DNA from: Sporomusa sphaeroides DSM 2875 | GTDB lineage: Bacteria > Bacillota > Negativicutes > Sporomusales > Sporomusaceae | Assembly (NCBI RefSeq): GCF_001941975.2 | Contig: NZ_CP146991.1 | Span: forward strand, 166,501-230,500 | Length of the DNA stretch: 64,000 bases | Reading direction: 5' to 3' | Shown here: in pieces, positions 1 through 8,619 of the stretch | How the letters are laid out: each line of letters starts with the position of its first letter | How positions within the stretch are numbered: position 1 is the first letter of the stretch | Program-made: the position numbers and the translations under genes | Notes under the pieces: model-generated | Databases searched by the model: none | What the model was told of the DNA's origin: nothing | What the model saw: the letters and a program-made list of their open reading frames with translations, nothing else

Positions 1-2
1 TA

Positions 3-251
3 CCGGTATATATCACGAAAAAAGGCACTGGTAGGCTGGTTGTCCTTGGTCACACAAACTATGAAATTCTAATGTCTGAACTCGAAAAAATTAAAGAAGA
101 AAATGAATTATATAAATCTCTTATTCAAGCGGCAGGCGAGAGCCGCAGAGGCGAAAGTCGGGATGTTAATGATGTCTTGGACGAATTAGACGCTGAATTA
201 AGGGAGCGGGAAGATGACGACAGGCAAACAGAGCGGAAAGTATCAGGTTAA
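3..251 (+). CDS. Phd/YefM-like antitoxin, 3' part only
   Basis: The window opens inside this frame, so the N-terminus is missing; 82 codons remain before the TAA at 249-251. The visible start reads PVYITKKGTGRLVVL, the conserved end of the Phd/YefM DNA-binding domain, followed by an acidic, helical C-terminal tail rich in Glu, Asp and Arg that in this family wraps the toxin. The last 38 bases overlap the toxin gene that starts at 214, the usual translational coupling of type II modules. By family analogy it would neutralise the toxin and repress its own promoter, which lies outside the window. The family is inferred from a short fragment plus context. Confidence 0.75.
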   Translation, partial: PVYITKKGTGRLVVLGHTNYEILMSELEKIKEENELYKSLIQAAGESRRGESRDVNDVLDELDAELREREDDDRQTERKVSG

Positions 252-582
252 AATCGTGCCTACGGCTCGGAAAGACCTTCGGGATGCAGCTATGTATATA
301 GCGCAAGACAGTTCTGCGAATGCCAGAAAATTTGTCGCAGACGTAAAGGCCAGGATAAACAATGTTTTAGCGAATAGTCCCAATATCTGTTTGCCGCCTA
401 GAGCGTACCCTTTTTTAGCTGAGCAAGGATACTTACGGTTTTCCGTGCACGCAAACTATTCAGCCCTATGGGTCTGGCGCGGGTCGATTATTGAGATCCA
501 TCGTATTTTACACAATAAGAGAAACTGGGCGCTGATCATAAGTGGCCCTGAAGGCATGGAAGAAATAGAACCCTCCGAATAA
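214..582 (+). CDS. RelE/ParE-family toxin
   Basis: This 122-residue basic protein has the RelE/ParE fold pattern: an N-terminal strand (YQVKIVPTARKDLRDA), two helices, then strands ending in IIEIHRILHNKRNW, the typical ParE C-terminus. It follows and overlaps an antitoxin reading frame, forming a type II toxin-antitoxin pair. ParE members poison DNA gyrase and RelE members cleave ribosome-bound mRNA; the RILHxxRxW ending favours a ParE-like assignment, but the target cannot be settled from sequence. The ATG at 214 lies inside the antitoxin gene, next to a GGGAGCGGG purine tract. The stop codon sits inside a terminator hairpin. Confidence 0.85.
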   Translation: MTTGKQSGKYQVKIVPTARKDLRDAAMYIAQDSSANARKFVADVKARINNVLANSPNICLPPRAYPFLAEQGYLRFSVHANYSALWVWRGSIIEIHRILHNKRNWALIISGPEGMEEIEPSE

Positions 583-591
583 TTCGGAGGG
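571..591 (+). terminator. Hairpin overlapping the toxin stop codon
   Basis: CCCTCCGAAT pairs with ATTCGGAGGG around a single central base, and the toxin TAA lies inside the stem. It probably ends the toxin-antitoxin transcript. The T-run after it is weak. Confidence 0.6.
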
Positions 592-693
592 TCTCAATCA
601 TTCATGCATTTATTCAGTACCAGTTTGGGTTTGGGAATTGGACAATAAGGATTATCTAATAAGCTAATGATAATCCAAATGAAATAGCTTGAA

Positions 694-1446
694 ATGGATA
701 AAAACATGCGAATTATTATATCTCCGGCGAAAAAGATGAATATGGAAACCGACAGTCTGCCGCACGAGAGCCTGCCGCAATTTCTCGATGAGGCTGAGCT
801 GCTGCTAAAGTGTCTGAAGAGTATGGCCTATGAGCAGTTGAAGAAACTCTGGGGATGCAGTGATTCTCTTGCCAGACTGAATTTTGAGCGGCTGCAGTGC
901 ATGGATTTGCGGCAAAGCCTTACGCCGGCGCTTCTTGCTTACGAGGGCATCCAGTACCGGTACATGGCTCCCGGTATTTTTGAATACCAGCATTTGGACT
1001 ATATTAAGGCGCATTTGCGCATTCTTTCCGGCTTTTATGGATTGCTGCTGCCTTTTGACGGTGTGACGCCTTACCGCCTGGAAATGCAGGCCGGACTTGC
1101 GGGTGACGGTTACCGCAATCTGTATGAGTTCTGGGGGGACAAGCTTGCCCGGCAGCTCGCCGGCGAAACCGATTTGCTGATTAATCTGGCTTCCAAAGAG
1201 TACAGCAAAATTATTTCTTCCTATCTGCCGGAAAAAGTTCACCTTCTGACCTGCAGCTTTGCCGAATGGAAAGAGGAAAGGCTGATCGAAAAGGGTACCC
1301 TGTGCAAAATGGCGAGGGGAGAGATGGTGCGTTTTCTGGCAGAGCGTCAGATTACAGAATCTGAGGAGATCAAAGACTTTGATCGGCAGGGCTATGCATA
1401 TTCTGACGAATATTCAAAGCCGGATCATTTTGTATTTATCCGATGA
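694..1446 (+). CDS. yaaA: YaaA peroxide-stress protein (UPF0246)
   Basis: A 250-residue protein that matches the YaaA/DUF328 family along its length: RIIISPAKKM at the N-terminus, a central block with YRLEMQAGL and YEFWGDKLA, a conserved LINLASKEYSK, and the end KPDHFVFIR. In Escherichia coli YaaA limits intracellular free iron and oxidative DNA damage under peroxide, and members bind DNA; the biochemical activity is poorly defined. The in-frame ATG at 706 (MRIIISPAKK) fits family N-termini better than the ATG at 694, and neither has a strong ribosome binding site. The last codons lie inside the left edge of repeat family A, so that insertion may have supplied the present stop codon. Confidence 0.9.
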   Translation: MDKNMRIIISPAKKMNMETDSLPHESLPQFLDEAELLLKCLKSMAYEQLKKLWGCSDSLARLNFERLQCMDLRQSLTPALLAYEGIQYRYMAPGIFEYQHLDYIKAHLRILSGFYGLLLPFDGVTPYRLEMQAGLAGDGYRNLYEFWGDKLARQLAGETDLLINLASKEYSKIISSYLPEKVHLLTCSFAEWKEERLIEKGTLCKMARGEMVRFLAERQITESEEIKDFDRQGYAYSDEYSKPDHFVFIR

Positions 1447-1567
1447 CTAACTCGCTCTAAGACTCCCACCTCTCCAGGTGGGAGTAAGAGCGACTAAGTC
1501 CCTGGATAAGGGCGACTAACCTTCAGATGGGGTTAAAACCCCACCTGAAGCTAAGTCTGCTTTATAA
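1435..1567 (+). repeat. Dispersed repeat family A, copy 1
   Basis: This copy starts with TTTATCCGATGACTAACT and ends with GAAGCTAAGTCTGCTTTAT, both shared with copies at 31628 and 60787 and, for the right end, on the minus strand at 62743. It holds two hairpins: ACTCCCACCT/AGGTGGGAGT (about 1471-1494) and CTTCAGATGGGGTT/CCCCACCTGAAG (about 1521-1550). The short sequence CCCTGGATAAGGGCGACTAA links them. The two hairpins and the fixed ends resemble subterminal structures of IS200/IS605-type elements, but no tnpA or tnpB is nearby, so it may be a non-autonomous remnant. Confidence 0.75.
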
Positions 1568-1607
1568 AAGGAGACAGATAGCATGAACCAGGATGATGTG
1601 CTCACAA

Positions 1608-2480
1608 TCAGCCGGTTTTTGCGCCGGCCGGTTCTTTTGGCACCTTTGCGGGTGAGATATTTTTATATTTTTTGAACAGGCGGCTGAAATAGTTGCTGTC
1701 ACTAAAGCCGACGGTCAGGGCAACTTCTCCGACAGGTAAATCATGTTGCTGCAGTAATTTCATAGCTGCATTGATACGTAAATAATTAACATAGGCAATG
1801 GGCGGCATGCCGGTAATGCTTTTAAACAGACGGCATAGGTGATGGGGGCAAATATTAGCCATAGCGGCAAGACTCTTAAGGGTGATTTTTTGGTTAAAAT
1901 GCTTATCGACATATTTTATTACCGGCAGTAACTGGTGGTGCTGCCGGTTTTTGATTTCATCAGTAACCGGTATGGTATAACGCCGCAGCAGCAAAGCGAG
2001 AATACGGTAAAGGCAGGATTTAATCCATAGCTCATAACCGGGTTGTTTCTGTTCATATTCGTTAATTACATCAAGGAACTGGCTGAGCAGCTCGCCGTCA
2101 TTTTCAATTTTATTCTGGAAACGAATGCGGTTTTGTATCAATGGGGTGAGGTATGCGGTTTGGCAGATATCCTCCTGCTGACTGCGGAGGAAGTTAAAAT
2201 CGATGAGAATATAGGTTTCGACAAGATGGTCACAGCAGTTTTCTACATAATGGATGTCATTACAATTGATAATGACAAGGTTTCCCTCACTTACAGGGAT
2301 AGGCTCAGAATTGCAGTGAATAACGGCATTTCCCTTTTCTATATAAAAGATCATTAATTCTTCATGCCAATGCTTTTTTAACATAGGACCTGGCTCAACA
2401 GACTCTCTCCGTCCGATGTTAATCGGGAAGTCGCTTTTTATATTATGATGGATCATCTGACCGTTGCCGGCAATAATCAT
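1608..2480 (-). CDS. AraC-family transcriptional regulator
   Basis: The 290-residue protein has an N-terminal cupin-like ligand-binding half (residues about 10-150, with HWHEELMIFYIEKGNAVIH) and a C-terminal double helix-turn-helix (about 190-285), including ITLKSLAAMANICPHHLCRLF and the AraC signature VGFSDSNYFSRLFKKY. I place the start at 2480, because an AAAGGGAGG ribosome binding site lies just upstream; an upstream in-frame start would put that site inside the gene. It is divergent from the MFS exporter at 2631 with a 150-bp shared intergenic region, so control of that exporter is likely. The inducer is unknown. Its 3' end is followed directly by repeat A. Confidence 0.88.
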   Translation of the reverse strand: MIIAGNGQMIHHNIKSDFPINIGRRESVEPGPMLKKHWHEELMIFYIEKGNAVIHCNSEPIPVSEGNLVIINCNDIHYVENCCDHLVETYILIDFNFLRSQQEDICQTAYLTPLIQNRIRFQNKIENDGELLSQFLDVINEYEQKQPGYELWIKSCLYRILALLLRRYTIPVTDEIKNRQHHQLLPVIKYVDKHFNQKITLKSLAAMANICPHHLCRLFKSITGMPPIAYVNYLRINAAMKLLQQHDLPVGEVALTVGFSDSNYFSRLFKKYKNISPAKVPKEPAGAKTG

Positions 2481-2630
2481 CAAGATTCCTCCCTTTACTA
2501 ATAATATCAATATCGTGCTAAAGTTGCTTAATATTATCCATGAAATGTTCCGGATTATCTACTATAATATGAACAAATAAGAGCTGTTCAATCAATATTA
2601 TCCTGGTAAATCCAGTTTGTCAAATAGTAT

Positions 2631-3833
2631 ATGAGGAGTGATATATTGCTGCGGTCTGTAAAAAGTATTCCATCTTCCCTGTGGCTGATTACGTGCGCCC
2701 ACGCCGTGACTGACTTGGCGGCAGGCGCCTTGTTTGTAGCTTTGCCTTATTTTAAAGTAAAATTTGGCCTAAGCTACGCTGAATTAACAGCCATTGTGTT
2801 ACTGCAAAACCTGACATCATCTGTCAGCCAGCCGATATTCGGTTATCTGAGTGATCGAAAATCACGGCCGTGGTGGATGCCTTTGGGGTGTTTTATAAGT
2901 GGAGTCGGGATGTTGTTTTCTTTACTGGTTCCCACTTATTCACTGGTCCTGTTGTGTACAGCCATCAGTGGATTAGGTGCCGCAATTTTTCATCCGGACG
3001 GAGCAAAAGTAATCAATTTGCTGAGTGGCGAAGCTAAGGGCAAGGGTGCCAGTTTATTTTCAGTCGGTGGCAATGCCGGTTTTGCGCTTGGCTCGTTATT
3101 TTTGGGAACCTTGCTAGTCGGCAGCCCTGATATTCTTTATATTTTCGCGGTGCCCAACATTATAATTGCCGCCTTGCTGCTTTGGAACATGAAAGTGTTC
3201 GCCAGTTTGCCGCAGCGTAAACCGAGCGGCTCTGGTAAGGCTAAAATTGCAATCAGTATGAATTTGCCGCTGGTGGCACTGCTCGGGACGGTGCTTATGC
3301 GGGCCACTGTAAATTCCGGGCTCAGCGCTTTTGTACCATTGTATTACACCACCTTCCTGCATGGCAGTCCTGCTTATGCCGCATCCTTATTGACGGTTTA
3401 TCTGGCTGCCGGCGCGGCGGGTACGTTAATAGGCGGGCCGTTGAGTGACCGTTGCGGCAGTAAAAGGGTTATGCTATATTCTATTTTGCCGGTTGCTCCG
3501 CTTTTGTATCTTTTTAAAGTAGTGGATGGCTTTGGGGCGTTTATTATTCTGGCCCTTGTCAGTATTTTGCTGGCCATGACTTTTACCAGCAGTCTGGTAC
3601 TGGCGCAGAAAATGATGCCCAATAATATTGCTATGGCTTCCGGTCTGACACTGGGATTCAGTATCGGGTTAGGGGCTATGGGTGTTCTGGCGCTTGGTCA
3701 TGTTGCCGATACCTTGGGATTGCCGTGGGTATTTAATCTGCTGGCGGTTCTGCCCATAGCCGGCTTTATCCTTACCATGTTTATTCAGGAACCTGCTGCT
3801 GTTCTGGCAAAGCAGCCTGTGGCCGAAAGCTGA
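2631..3833 (+). CDS. MFS exporter, fosmidomycin-resistance (Fsr) type
   Basis: A 400-residue membrane protein with about twelve hydrophobic segments in two halves. The loop between segments 2 and 3 carries GYLSDRKSRPWWMPLG, and the second half repeats the pattern with GGPLSDRCGSKRVML. The FHPDGAKVINLLSG block after segment 4 is characteristic of the Fsr group of drug exporters. Substrate is not predictable; Fsr proteins export fosmidomycin and related small molecules by proton antiport. Two starts are possible: ATG 2631, or TTG 2646, which has AGGAG about eight bases upstream. The divergent AraC gene is the probable regulator. A strong hairpin follows the stop codon. Confidence 0.82.
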   Translation: MRSDILLRSVKSIPSSLWLITCAHAVTDLAAGALFVALPYFKVKFGLSYAELTAIVLLQNLTSSVSQPIFGYLSDRKSRPWWMPLGCFISGVGMLFSLLVPTYSLVLLCTAISGLGAAIFHPDGAKVINLLSGEAKGKGASLFSVGGNAGFALGSLFLGTLLVGSPDILYIFAVPNIIIAALLLWNMKVFASLPQRKPSGSGKAKIAISMNLPLVALLGTVLMRATVNSGLSAFVPLYYTTFLHGSPAYAASLLTVYLAAGAAGTLIGGPLSDRCGSKRVMLYSILPVAPLLYLFKVVDGFGAFIILALVSILLAMTFTSSLVLAQKMMPNNIAMASGLTLGFSIGLGAMGVLALGHVADTLGLPWVFNLLAVLPIAGFILTMFIQEPAAVLAKQPVAES

Positions 3834-3841
3834 GGAACAGT

Positions 3842-3874
3842 AAAAGGCGTGTCGCAAAAGCGACACGCCTTTTT
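3842..3874 (+). terminator. Bidirectional intrinsic terminator
   Basis: AAAAGGCGTGTCGC and its complement enclose an AAAA loop, with a T-run on the plus strand and, by symmetry, on the minus strand. It separates the convergent MFS exporter and DUF2225 genes and probably serves both. Confidence 0.9.
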
Positions 3875-3896
3875 ACTGCTAGAACAAACTGTGGCG

Positions 3897-4595
3897 CTAA
3901 TCGCCATCAGTGACGGCTGCTGCCGCCTGGTCCCGGGCGTCTCTGGCCTCATGCCAGGCGTCTCTGGCCAGGCTTAAAACCCGCGGTTCCAGTTTCGTTG
4001 CAGGATTGCCAACAACCTTACTCAGATATAATAGTGCCTTTTCATTTTGCCCGCTCCGTCGGGCCAGCTCACCAATCAAATAGGAAACCGCCGCCTCGCT
4101 CAGGGAGCCGATCGGCAGCCGCTCCCGCATCAAAGCCTGCTCATAATATTCACAGGCCTTAAGCAGGGCGGTTTTTTCTTCTTCCTGGTTTTCGCCCTCA
4201 CGATACAACCAGGCAAGCCGAAGATATAATTCTGCCAGCCGGCTCGCCGGAGCTGCGATCATGTCGGCGAAAAAAATCGCCAGCTTATAGGTTGCTATCG
4301 CCTGGTCACGCGTGCGTTCCCCGCTATAGTTTACATTGACTTTGCGTGTTGCCAAAAACTTAGCAATCTTGTCTTTGGCTGCCACAAATAAATCCTCAAA
4401 GTAACTGTCGGCAGCTGCATAGCCGCAGTTAGAGCATACCCAAATCGTATAATAATAAGGATTTATATCTTTAAAATGCGCGCAAAAATCACTATCCTGC
4501 TTGTCCATTACCTGCCGGCCGCGCGTCCGGGTAACACTGAATGTTTGTTCACAAACAGGACACTTTTTTTCTACCGAATAGGTCGGCTCTGCCAT
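3897..4595 (-). CDS. DUF2225 protein with zinc-ribbon and TPR-like tail
   Basis: This 232-residue protein begins MAEPTYSVEKKCPVCEQTF and has a second cysteine pair in WVCSNCGYAA, so the N-terminal 60 residues probably form a four-Cys zinc site. Residues 80-225 are helical and TPR-like, with AELYLRLAWLYREGENQEE and a later ALLYLSKVVGNP segment. This layout is that of the DUF2225 family common in Firmicutes; no function is established. The start at 4595 is preceded by GGAGGCGATGAT; a longer frame upstream lacks such a site and would run into cydC. It follows cydC on the same strand after 44 bases, so co-transcription with cydDC is possible. Confidence 0.83.
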   Translation of the reverse strand: MAEPTYSVEKKCPVCEQTFSVTRTRGRQVMDKQDSDFCAHFKDINPYYYTIWVCSNCGYAAADSYFEDLFVAAKDKIAKFLATRKVNVNYSGERTRDQAIATYKLAIFFADMIAAPASRLAELYLRLAWLYREGENQEEEKTALLKACEYYEQALMRERLPIGSLSEAAVSYLIGELARRSGQNEKALLYLSKVVGNPATKLEPRVLSLARDAWHEARDARDQAAAAVTDGD

Positions 4596-4639
4596 ATCAT
4601 CGCCTCCAATATATACCTTACCATAATAGGGCCAGGCTC

Positions 4640-6370
4640 TCAAGAAATATTTAATAAATCTCCCTGCAGGGCCCACATCTGGTAAAACAGCCCCTTCTTT
4701 TTCAACAAATCGGCAAAAGCTCCTTGTTCCGCAATTTGTCCGTCAGCTAAGACCAGGATTTCATCCATGGTTTCCAGCCCTACCAGCCGGTGGGTTATCA
4801 ATACCAGGGAGCGAGTGCCTGCAGAGCGCAAAATATGGCTCATGACAACCGCTTCGGCCTGGGCGTCCAGCCCGGCTGTCGGTTCATCGAGCAGCCATAC
4901 CGGAGCAGGTTTTAACAGTGCCCGGGCCAAGGCAATGCGCTGGCGTTCCCCGCCGGAGACCGCCAGTCCGTTTTGGCCTGTCAGGGTGTCCAGCCCCCGC
5001 GGCAGCCGTTCAATAAAATCTGTCAGCATGGCACCTGCTACCGCCTGGTTTAATTCGGCCGGTGCGGCATCCGGTTTGGCTATTAGAATATTATCTCTGA
5101 TGGTAGCGTTAAACAAATAGGTATCCTGACTGACAACACTTACCGCCCGGCGTATGGCTGCCGGTTCATAGCCCCTGATATCCCTGCCGTTTAGCAGCAG
5201 GGATCCCCGGTCATAGTCCCAGAACCGTAATAGCAGTCCGGCCAGCGTACTTTTGCCGGCACCGCTTGCGCCTACAATTGCCAGGCGTTTACCCGGAGGC
5301 AGGCTGAAGGTTATATTGGATAACACCGGCGGTGAATCAGGCGAGTAGGAAAAAGACAGCCGATTCACCGAAAACTCCAGCGGTCCTGAAGGTACAGCCG
5401 GTATTCCCGCAGCGTTAACAGCCGGTTGTTGGCCGGTGATGGCGGCAATTCGGGCAAAAGCCGCGTTGCTTTCCTGCAAATAGTAGGCAACCGCCGGCAA
5501 GGGTAAAATTGCCTCAAAACTGGCCTGTACCGCCAGTGCCACCACTGCCAGATAAACTCCCTCCAACTGGCCGGCGGCTACCAGCGGCCCAGCCAGGATG
5601 ATCACGGCAATGACGGTCAGGTTCATTCCCAGGGTTCCTAAGGCATCGCTCAGGGAAGCCACCACATTGGCCCGCTCCTGGCAGGCCGTCAGCTCTGCAT
5701 TGGCTGCAGCAATGCAAGCGGCCTGTCTCTCCGACCGGCCCAAAGCCGCTAATTCAGTAAGTCCTTCCAGGCTGTCAGCCAGACTGCCGTTCAGTTTGGC
5801 TCTGGCCTCTACAACCCCTTGGCCGGCCTCACGTCCCAGCCGGCTAATGCCTATTGGCAAAACACAGCCTGTCAGCAAAAATGCCCCGGCTACCGGCCAA
5901 GCCAGCCAGGGAGCCAGCCACGCCAACAACCCCACTGTCGTGACGGCCACCACCACGGCAATGGCCACCGGAAATGCCGCCCGCAAATAGAAAAACTGCA
6001 AAGTCTCAACATCGGCTACCAGGCGGCTAAAAAGATCACCTTTGGCAACCCCTGGCAAATTAGCCGGTGCCAGCGGTTCCAGCCTGGTGTAGAGCCACAC
6101 CCGGATGTCGGCCAGCAGACGAAAGGTAGCGTCATGGCTGGTATACCGTTCCCCATATCGGCATATAGCTCTGGCCAGGCCAAAAAAGCGCACCCCGACA
6201 ATCGCCACCGATAATTCTGCCACCGACGGGTGAAGGGCGGCTGCCGAAATCAGCCAAGCCGAGGCCGCCAGCAAGCCGACATTGGCATATACCGTAAAAC
6301 TGCCGATCAGACAGGCCGCAGCAGCCAGTAACAAGGTACGATGACTGCCGGCTAAGATTTTATACATCAT
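4640..6370 (-). CDS. cydC: ABC exporter subunit CydC
   Basis: A 576-residue fused membrane/ATPase protein. Residues about 10-300 carry six transmembrane helices; the ATPase domain (about 335-576) has Walker A GASGAGKST, signature VSGGERQRIALARAL, Walker B VWLLDEPT and an H-loop in VLITHRL. With CydD it forms the heterodimeric exporter that moves cysteine and glutathione, or haem in recent models, across the inner membrane and is needed to assemble cytochrome bd oxidase. Its ATG follows AGGGAGGGT and overlaps the end of cydD by 11 bases, indicating translational coupling. No cydAB lies beside it, so the oxidase must be elsewhere or another client is served. Confidence 0.92.
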   Translation of the reverse strand: MMYKILAGSHRTLLLAAAACLIGSFTVYANVGLLAASAWLISAAALHPSVAELSVAIVGVRFFGLARAICRYGERYTSHDATFRLLADIRVWLYTRLEPLAPANLPGVAKGDLFSRLVADVETLQFFYLRAAFPVAIAVVVAVTTVGLLAWLAPWLAWPVAGAFLLTGCVLPIGISRLGREAGQGVVEARAKLNGSLADSLEGLTELAALGRSERQAACIAAANAELTACQERANVVASLSDALGTLGMNLTVIAVIILAGPLVAAGQLEGVYLAVVALAVQASFEAILPLPAVAYYLQESNAAFARIAAITGQQPAVNAAGIPAVPSGPLEFSVNRLSFSYSPDSPPVLSNITFSLPPGKRLAIVGASGAGKSTLAGLLLRFWDYDRGSLLLNGRDIRGYEPAAIRRAVSVVSQDTYLFNATIRDNILIAKPDAAPAELNQAVAGAMLTDFIERLPRGLDTLTGQNGLAVSGGERQRIALARALLKPAPVWLLDEPTAGLDAQAEAVVMSHILRSAGTRSLVLITHRLVGLETMDEILVLADGQIAEQGAFADLLKKKGLFYQMWALQGDLLNIS

Positions 6371-8093
6371 ACCCTCCCTTAGAAGCCCCTACCAGCTGCC
6401 AGTACAGCCCCGGTCGGGCTAATAGCTCGGCATGGGTACCGGTCTCGCTGATTTGGCCGTCTGCCAGCACAATAACTTTGTCGGCTTGGCGCACCGTACT
6501 TAGCCTGTGGGCAATAATTATGGCGGTGCGTCCTGCCAGCAGCCTTGCCAGGGCCTTATCCAGCACCGCCTGTGAGTGAACATCCAGCCCGCGTGCCGCC
6601 TCATCCAAAATAACCAGCGGTGCGTCCTGCAATAAGGCTCTGGCAATAGCCAGCCGCTGACATTCGCCGCCGCTGAGGCCTTGACCGCCTTCGCCGATCA
6701 ACGTGTCATACCCGGCAGGCAGCCGCTCAATAAAATCATGTGCGCCGGCTGCTTTGGCCGCCCTGATAATCTCAGCAAGCGCTGCGTCAGGCTGGGCAAG
6801 GCGGATATTATCGGCAACAGATCCCTGAAATAAATGCGGACGCTGCGGCACAAAAGCAACCTGGCGCAGCCAATCGTCTGAACTGAGCCCCTGGAGCAAC
6901 TTCCCATTTACCACGATGTCTCCCGCGGCAGGCGTGATAAAATTAAGCAACAGGGCAGCCACCGTACTTTTCCCGGCACCGCTCGGGCCGACTATCGCCA
7001 AATGCTGTCCGGCGTCCAGGCTAAACGATATCCCGCGCAAAGCCTGCCGACCGCCCGGTTGATACTCGGCATATACATCCCGAAAGGCAAGCGCAATCTG
7101 CTGCTGTCTTGGCAAAGGAGCCGACCCGCCTGCCGCCTGGCTGCCGCTTAAGCGCAGCAGCCGGAAAATATCTGCTGCCGCTGCCTTTCCCGCCATTCCG
7201 GCGTGAAACTGAGTTCCCAGCAGCCGAAGCGGCAGATAATATTCAGGTGCTAACAGCAGTACAAAGAAAGCCTGGGAGAATTCGATCTCACCGTAGAGCA
7301 GCCGGAGCCCCACCGTTACCGCCACCAGTGCTGTACTGATAGTAGCCACCAGTTCCAGTGCCAGCGCTGACAAAAACGCCACTTTAAGCACATTCAGGGT
7401 AGCATCGCGAAACTCTTTACTTACCCGGGCAATGATGCTTGCCTGTTCAATGCTGCGGCCAAACAGCTTGAGTGTCATCAGGCCGGACAGAACATCCAGG
7501 AAATGAGCGCTCAAACTGTTTAATGTCTCCCACTGCCTGCGATTCTGCTTTTCTGCCAGCTTGCCAATAAGCAGCATAAATACAGGTATCATGGGTGCTG
7601 TCACCAGCAAAAGCAGGGCTGAGGTCAGATCCAGCGGCCACACCACCAGCAGGATGCACACCGGAATACACGCGGCTTTAACCAACTGGGGCAAATACTT
7701 GGCAAAATAGGCTTCCAGCTGCTCTACGCCTTCACCGGCAATATTAATAAGTTCGCCGGCCGGCTGCTGTGCCAGCGTCACCGGCCCAAGGCCCAGCAAA
7801 TGGCTCACCAACCGCTGCCGCAGGCCGGTCTTAATGGTTGCCGCCAGCTTAAAGGACAACACACCTTCCAGATACGTAACAATGGCGCGCACCAGTATTA
7901 TGGCGGTTAAAAGCCATAACAGACCGGCTACAGACGCCAGTTCCTGTTTACTCAGAAACAGCCTGTCAATCACCTGGGTGAGATAATAGGCCTGAGTAAT
8001 TGCCAGCAGCCCGCCACCGGCACCCAAACCAATTACTGCGGCTAACAGGCGGCGCTTTTTTCCTGCTTCCCGGCCTAACTGCCTGTCGATCAA
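6360..8093 (-). CDS. cydD: ABC exporter subunit CydD
   Basis: This 577-residue partner of CydC has an N-terminal six-helix membrane domain with the CydD-typical SKYLPQLVKAA-like loop (here AKYLPQLVKAACIP). Its C-terminal ATPase has Walker A GPSGAGKST and signature LSGGECQRLAIARAL. The Walker B region reads LVILDEAARGLD, so the usual DEPT is DEAA; the catalytic glutamate is kept. The start appears to be a TTG codon (MIDRQLG) with only a weak GGCGAG upstream. It is the first gene of a cydD-cydC pair, perhaps extending into the DUF2225 gene. The product sits in the cytoplasmic membrane. Confidence 0.9.
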   Translation of the reverse strand: MIDRQLGREAGKKRRLLAAVIGLGAGGGLLAITQAYYLTQVIDRLFLSKQELASVAGLLWLLTAIILVRAIVTYLEGVLSFKLAATIKTGLRQRLVSHLLGLGPVTLAQQPAGELINIAGEGVEQLEAYFAKYLPQLVKAACIPVCILLVVWPLDLTSALLLLVTAPMIPVFMLLIGKLAEKQNRRQWETLNSLSAHFLDVLSGLMTLKLFGRSIEQASIIARVSKEFRDATLNVLKVAFLSALALELVATISTALVAVTVGLRLLYGEIEFSQAFFVLLLAPEYYLPLRLLGTQFHAGMAGKAAAADIFRLLRLSGSQAAGGSAPLPRQQQIALAFRDVYAEYQPGGRQALRGISFSLDAGQHLAIVGPSGAGKSTVAALLLNFITPAAGDIVVNGKLLQGLSSDDWLRQVAFVPQRPHLFQGSVADNIRLAQPDAALAEIIRAAKAAGAHDFIERLPAGYDTLIGEGGQGLSGGECQRLAIARALLQDAPLVILDEAARGLDVHSQAVLDKALARLLAGRTAIIIAHRLSTVRQADKVIVLADGQISETGTHAELLARPGLYWQLVGASKGGYDV

Positions 8094-8177
8094 AATAGCT
8101 CGCCTGCCTTTAAAGCGAAAATCCGCCCATATGGCGGGTTTCCCGCGCTATAGTCCTGAGCAATATATACTACAACA

Positions 8178-8216
8178 CCCTGTATAATCCTGCTAATTAT
8201 ACAGGGCTTGTTTTTT
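8178..8216 (+). terminator. Terminator-like inverted repeat upstream of cydD
   Basis: CCCTGTATAAT and ATTATACAGGG form an 11-bp perfect stem followed by CTTGTTTTTT on the plus strand. Both neighbouring genes are on the minus strand, so the orientation of the T-run is unexpected. It could end sspH transcripts only weakly, or act in the cydD leader. A second imperfect repeat (GCAATAACC ... GGTTATTGC) lies at about 8251-8301. Confidence 0.45.
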
Positions 8217-8341
8217 AAAGTGCAAAATAAAACAGGATTGCCACCCGCTGCGCTTGCAATAACCTCAGGAAGGTCTCTAATTCCCTCCTGGGGTTATTGC
8301 GAAACGCCGGTATGGCAATCCCGCTTTTGTTGTTGCATTGC

Positions 8342-8536
8342 TTAGTGCTGGGGCATAGGTCCGGTTTCTTCCAACTGGTCAATATCCACATGCACGGTAT
8401 TGTGTTTCTCAAGATAAGTTACATAAGCCGTATTCCGGCCTTTATCAACATTTTCGATCCAGACATAGTTATTCCGGTACTTTACGCCAATCGTATCCGG
8501 CGACTTGAGAATTTGTTCGGCGCGTGACGCATTCAT
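8342..8536 (-). CDS. sspH: Small acid-soluble spore protein, H type
   Basis: The 64-residue product begins MNASRAEQILKSPDTIGVKY, closely matching the SspH family pattern MNxxRAxEIxxSPxxxxVxY, and continues with a YVWIENVD strand and VHVDIDQLEE at the C-terminus. H-type SASPs are minor proteins found in the spore core and are expressed in the forespore in Bacillus subtilis. I use the ATG at 8536 because AAAGGGGTGG lies seven bases upstream and the family starts here; a longer frame of 78 codons exists. This is direct evidence that the organism forms endospores. Confidence 0.9.
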   Translation of the reverse strand: MNASRAEQILKSPDTIGVKYRNNYVWIENVDKGRNTAYVTYLEKHNTVHVDIDQLEETGPMPQH

Positions 8537-8619
8537 GCAAACCACCCCTTTTACGGGTAGTATTTCACCTGGCGGCAATTTTATTCGGTCAGCTCTTTAC
8601 CTGCCGTCCGGGTATGCAG

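Noticed and set aside
805-1242. Minus-strand 145-codon frame inside yaaA
   Set aside because: Shadow of yaaA on the opposite strand; no protein-family features and no ribosome binding site.
1583-1678. A 31-codon plus-strand frame with AAGGAGA upstream just after repeat A
   Set aside because: It runs into the antisense of the AraC gene and has no recognisable content; probably chance.
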